From NCBI GenBank assembly GCA_013433145.1, contig CM024184.1, positions 2,232,137 to 2,296,136 of the forward strand: a DNA stretch of 64,000 bases. The letters are read 5' to 3'. A program made the position numbers and the translations under genes. Within the stretch, counting starts at the first letter, position 1, and every line of letters starts with the position of its first letter. The stretch is from Ascaris suum (taxonomy: Eukaryota; Nematoda; Chromadorea; Rhabditida; Ascarididae). Below, in pieces: positions 61,301 through 64,000 of this stretch. The notes below the pieces were generated by a model. The model made no database searches. It had not been told where the DNA came from and saw nothing but the letters and a program-made list of their open reading frames with translations.

Positions 61301-63937
61301 CATATGACATATCAATGCGTCGGCATCCTTAACATTTGCGACAATTTGAAATCAACCGCTGCATTCATGCGCTTTAGCAAATAAACTGCCGCGACGTTGT
61401 TCTTAAGCATGTATGTGTTGTGCCTGTTTGTCTCCCTGGCATAACGGCGATAACACATGTTTAGTACAACTTATATCATTAGACTGCTCGAGAAAAACCA
61501 ATTTCTACGCACCGATTTCCCTTAAATCATCACTACCTGCTAACTGGTAAATTAACGCTATGGTTAATTTATTGTCAATAGTTGATTTAACACGATCCAA
61601 GACTACATTTTTAGTCGTGAATTTCTATAGCTAGCTGATTTCCTGTGACGCAAGCATTACCAGACGCATCCGTATCTTTAGGGTAACCTACTGCAGTTAA
61701 ACTTAAACACGTATATTACGCCAATCTTATTCTTCAGACATCTCCAACAAAAAGCATACGATATTCAAATCTAAAGCGCATTTTCCTAATTGAATTCAAT
61801 TAACTAAACCTACTCTGCCACTCTTCAAAACCTGAAATAAACCTAAAATTTACATTCATCGATGCTTGTTCCACATTCTGCTCAGGTATGACGCCATGAG
61901 TCGGCGCGATATTACTTAGTTTCTGTACTACCTCCATTGCGCATAATTGCACCGATTCCGGTTGATTCAACAATGCCGGTACAAAAACTGCAAAACGTAA
62001 TTTTAAATAAAGTAAAGCACATCAAATATCATATTACTTTATCATAACCCTCTAATCCCCTTCCCATTTTTCAATAACATTGCTTTAAAGATTTTTGAGA
62101 AATCTATACCTTGCATCTATTTCACTTGATTTCAGTTTCACTGGAAAATCTCTTTAATTCCCAGCCCCGAGAATTTACGAGGAATGCTGCAGAACTGATC
62201 GTTTCAAACGTTTGCAATAGTCATGCACTTTTGTCTATCAGTCATTGTTTAAATCTCGGCATTTTTTCCAAGGGTTTAAGGAAAAGGTTTTATCAAACGG
62301 ACTGCGTCTACGGAGGGAAAAGTGTATTCCAAATCACCAGACAATGGAATTCAAAAAGATTTTATTCTGCTCAAAAGGCTATGCCCTCTTCAACTCTCCA
62401 TTTATCTTCGTAAGGGATACCGCAAACTTAATTGCATTAAACGATCTCCTTGGCCTTTTTTCAAACCAACTTCCTCCCTATAGATGAAGACTGTACCTTC
62501 TGCAATGGGACTGTTATTAGGAGAAAAATTTTTTCTGGGCAGAAACTTACAAAACTGCTGTGGTGAACGACCGTGTTGCAACTCAATTTTGCATAGATCG
62601 ACTTCGGTGATATCTATTCTTCTCTGCCCCATAACATTTCGCTTTTCCTCTATTTCTATAGTTGCTTAATTCAAACCGCTTATCCATGGTGCAGGCTCAG
62701 CCGGTGATGTTGGTGGGTTTTTATCCGACGTGTGTTCAGTTACCCAATTGTTTGATTAGAACTTCGCTTCGACTCGAATCGTCTCTTCTCTACGATCAGC
62801 CAGCAGTACAACAAAAATATTCATTAATACAAATTATATTACAGCACAGGCCTATGCAAAAAGGCGGCTTCATGGAATTACCATTGTGTAGTAGAGCTTT
62901 GCGGCAGAAGCAGCATACTACGAAAAGACATACGCTTAGAAACGATCTGAAACCTACTGCACTACACAGTTTTCAATATAAATGAGTTTTTCCTTACCAC
63001 TTTTGTCCTCCAATTGGACGATAGAGTGAAGCAGTTTGGAGTGAGGGCATGCTACTCGGCTTAATTTCTAAAGGAAAGAAAAGAGAGAAAAAGAGAAAAA
63101 GTAACTGATGGCTCACTTTTATTGCTCTTCGAAAGAAGTGCTGCACCAAGCACTAGTTGAAGTAGACGACTCAGCACTTCCTCTCCATTTTCATCTGCTA
63201 AAATAAATGCGCATATTTCCATTGCAATTGCAATGAAATGCAAACAAAAATAAAAATAAGCCAAACCAAAAAGTGGAACTCCATAGGTGAGGATGAGGGA
63301 AGAGGAAAGATCACAAGAGGGATATAAGGAGGTGAGATTACAAGGAGAGTGATCCATTCCTTTCCCGTTTCTCTTTTTCTTAAGTAAACTGATGGACTCA
63401 AGGACCGAATATAAAAGCTTGCAATTGTTGTCGAATTCACCATCTCCCGATCTTCATCGGCTTCATTGTGATTTTAATACAAGTATGCTCCGGGAAAAAA
63501 CGCATCTGTAATAACCTCCATCCTCTCGCCAGAAGCATTTTCAACGGAATTTTTCTTTAGGGGAGGTGGGAGGGGGAAGGGGATTTAAAAAAAATAAACG
63601 TTGATGAAAATTTTGCTGCAAGAAAAGCTTTCCAATCCACTCATGCTCTTTTTCTCAATTTTCCAAGTTCGTGCTTATTTTAGATTGTTCCCTAAGCAGT
63701 TTCTTCTATAAACATAACATTAATAATGAAAATTTTCACACAGGAAAATAAATCAAACCAATGCGCGAAGCGTCGACAGTCCATTCGGGTCCCAGTTCTT
63801 TCGACAATCTTTCCTTATAGAACTCGGTTATGCGACGAAATATTTTACGCAAATTGTTTGCCTTCACTCTCCAATTGGCTGTCTCATCGTATGCCTGTAC
63901 CTTCTCCAACCATCCTTCATGAAAGAACACTGCATCA
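49110..63937 (-). CDS. zyg-12: HOOK-family protein, ZYG-12-like (5' end outside window)
   Basis: HOOK proteins link dynein to cargo; C. elegans ZYG-12 attaches centrosomes to the nuclear envelope through dynein and SUN-1. Proposed exons, in transcription order: 63759-63937, 63117-63197, 62998-63051, 62551-62664, 61854-61987, 61103-61190, 59656-59819, 59330-59405, 58598-58724, 57723-57913, 56606-56717, 55769-55847, 55398-55568, 54905-55080, 52267-52448, 51686-51772, 50669-50796, 49110-49323. Every junction is GT-AG and the phases agree throughout, except for a frameshift inside 61103-61190. The sum is about 785 codons, near the length of ZYG-12, with roughly 40-50 N-terminal residues missing beyond the window. 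Order of parts: HOOK domain, long coiled coils, C-terminal HOOK motif, one membrane helix. The family call is firm. The least certain exons are 62551-62664 and the last one. Confidence 0.85.
50669..51772 (-). CDS. zyg-12: C-terminal HOOK motif exons, possible end of a soluble isoform
   Basis: Exon 51686-51772 reads EQEQQLITTHVYHM and joins in phase 0 to 50669-50796, which begins MMQLHQQAGWAGG and later has SFLTRQRQ. Together they match the HOOK C-terminal motif (EEKLIVSAWYNMGxxLHQxA, then SFLxRQR), which confirms the orthology and places the protein end nearby. Exon 50669-50796 ends TCA AG|GTGAGT in phase 2. If this donor is not used, the frame reads AGG TGA and stops at once after SR. Intron retention or early polyadenylation would therefore give a protein without the membrane anchor. 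Confidence 0.88.
52267..61987 (-). CDS. zyg-12: Central coiled-coil exons of the zyg-12 homologue
   Basis: Eleven exons (61854-61987 down to 52267-52448) encode a charged, heptad-rich rod that would mediate HOOK dimerisation. Examples are VKELREEIEQLSTENETLKQ (59819 down), IEAERDHLKESYERS (59405 down), FELKRMKERAEEAEKELEHL (56717 down) and LEAENEHLRSS with KIRLMKDEVDSLKAQIAEME (55568 down). A short non-coil exon (55769-55847; TPVTRSASSLHDETIEIAG) interrupts the rod and may be a hinge or phosphorylation site. The last of these exons holds the HOOK signature INYMEKARRVINDLEE, equivalent to the family's YLEKAKxVIxTLD. Introns range from about 180 bp to 2.5 kb and contain short tandem repeats but no supported genes. 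Confidence 0.85.
52672..52710. repeat. G17 followed by (AG)11
   Basis: Pure G run at 52,672-52,688, then AG dinucleotides to 52,710, in the intron before exon 52267-52448. A similar homopolymer, C14, lies at 55,160-55,173, and C10 at 35,819-35,828. Confidence 0.95.
53630..53805. repeat. Degenerate minisatellite in the longest zyg-12 intron
   Basis: Recurring TTTCGCTATTTAGTCCGCCC- and ATTTAATCCGCCCATTTCAC-like units of roughly 36 bp. No coding potential seen. Confidence 0.55.
56278..56379. repeat. Three-unit tandem repeat, period 34, in a zyg-12 intron
   Basis: Units at 56,278, 56,312 and 56,346 share YYGGAYACTACCTCRGAARTT. It lies between exons 55769-55847 and 56606-56717. Confidence 0.85.
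58224..58282. repeat. Two-unit tandem repeat, period 30, in a zyg-12 intron
   Basis: AGCCTCAAAACTCACTGCTT and AGCCTCAAAACTTATTGCTT, each followed by a near-identical ATATTAAG stretch. Confidence 0.8.
61103..61190 (-). pseudogene. zyg-12: zyg-12 exon 6 with an apparent frameshift
   Basis: The exon opens in phase 0 as IESMKSTEEVVALNADI. After the ATCAAATTTACATG stretch (about 61134-61147) only another frame continues the coiled coil, reading NLHAERDRFMNE into a perfect GAG|GTAAGT donor, and the next exon (VKELREEIEQLS) needs that frame. The exon is 88 nt, one more than a multiple of three. No alternative acceptor rescues it, because the downstream frame meets a TGA just upstream of the shift. 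The rest of the gene looks intact, so a short indel or a base-calling error in the A/T run is more likely than a dead gene. The pseudogene label applies to this exon only. Confidence 0.7.
62551..62664 (-). CDS. zyg-12: Tentative exon 4 of the zyg-12 homologue
   Basis: A 38-codon exon follows the HOOK domain. It is bounded by an AAG acceptor (62665-62667) and a strong GTAAGTTT donor (62543-62550). Its phase (1 in, 1 out) fits both neighbours exactly. It reads EEKRNVMGQRRIDITEVDL and ends in SPQQF, running directly into FFVPALLNQPESVQ of the next exon. I see no specific similarity to vertebrate HOOKs here, which is expected because this linker diverges fast. The acceptor is weak, so the left boundary could differ. 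Confidence 0.55.
62998..63937 (-). CDS. zyg-12: N-terminal HOOK domain exons of the zyg-12 homologue
   Basis: Three exons encode most of the HOOK (calponin-homology-like) domain, which binds the dynein light intermediate chain in this family. The first reads FFHEGWLEKV, then NWRVKANNLRKIFRRI and EFYKERL, matching the family pattern of a Trp-rich turn, NWRxKxxNLKKI and a helix. The second reads ADENGEEVLSRLLQLVLGAA, equivalent to the conserved ELGRxLQLxLGCA stretch of HOOK proteins; the usual Cys is Ala-Ala here. The third (62998-63051) starts after a TAG acceptor at 63052-63054, because the upstream AG would put a stop in frame; it reads SKLLHSIVQLED. Phases are 2-1, 1-1 and 1-1. The acceptor at 63938-63940 shows that at least one coding exon lies further upstream. 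Confidence 0.87.
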
Positions 63938-64000
63938 CTGAAATAACCGTGTAATAAATCTCCGCGATTGCACGAATAACTCTTCGATATATTTGAATTC

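Noticed and set aside
1..64000. CRISPR array, rRNA or tRNA genes, bacterial operons
   Set aside because: No regular short repeats with unique spacers, no rRNA-like sequence and no tRNA cloverleaf noticed by eye; the introns show the DNA is eukaryotic.

Overview
The window looks like chromosomal DNA of a rhabditine (clade V) nematode, possibly a strongylid. The grounds are many small exons, introns with short T-rich acceptors ending in CAG or TAG, and a nematode-type nuclear-anchored HOOK gene with a separate C-terminal membrane exon. The organism is inferred. All gene models were spliced by eye from codon phase and splice consensus.

Left part, 1-34,500: a mosaic. About 11 kb at the left edge (copy 1, 1 to about 11,441) recurs as a diverged direct copy at about 21,206-31,518 (copy 2). 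Each copy carries an LTR-like promoter block, a degenerate Thr-rich (mucin-like) locus, a relic of a non-LTR reverse transcriptase on the minus strand, and a TATA-type core promoter. Insertions distinguish the copies. An internal tract (about 5,180-5,990 and 6,095-6,650) is far more alike than its flanks, which suggests recent gene conversion. Two unrecognised multi-exon genes are proposed between the copies: gene Y on the minus strand (12,140-14,332) and gene X on the plus strand (14,478-19,960). Plus-strand exons at 34,504-34,622 and 35,652-35,676 may be the far end of X, across an intron holding copy 2, or a separate gene.

Middle part, 36,026-39,140: a complete three-exon minus-strand gene for a Nudix coenzyme A diphosphatase (NDX-8/NUDT7-8 type), with a Nudix box split exactly by an intron. 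Then come about 10 kb (39,141-49,109) of A/T-rich DNA with no gene I can support.

Right part, 49,110-63,937: most of a HOOK-family gene, the counterpart of C. elegans zyg-12, on the minus strand. Eighteen exons join in consistent phase, apart from one exon with an apparent frameshift. They run from the N-terminal HOOK domain through long coiled coils and the conserved C-terminal HOOK motif to an exon with one membrane helix and a short tail. The first coding exon(s) lie beyond position 64,000. Reading through the donor of the penultimate exon gives an immediate stop, so soluble and membrane-anchored isoforms look possible, as in ZYG-12. The two recognised genes act separately: ndx-8 in CoA turnover, zyg-12 in linking dynein and centrosomes to the nuclear envelope.
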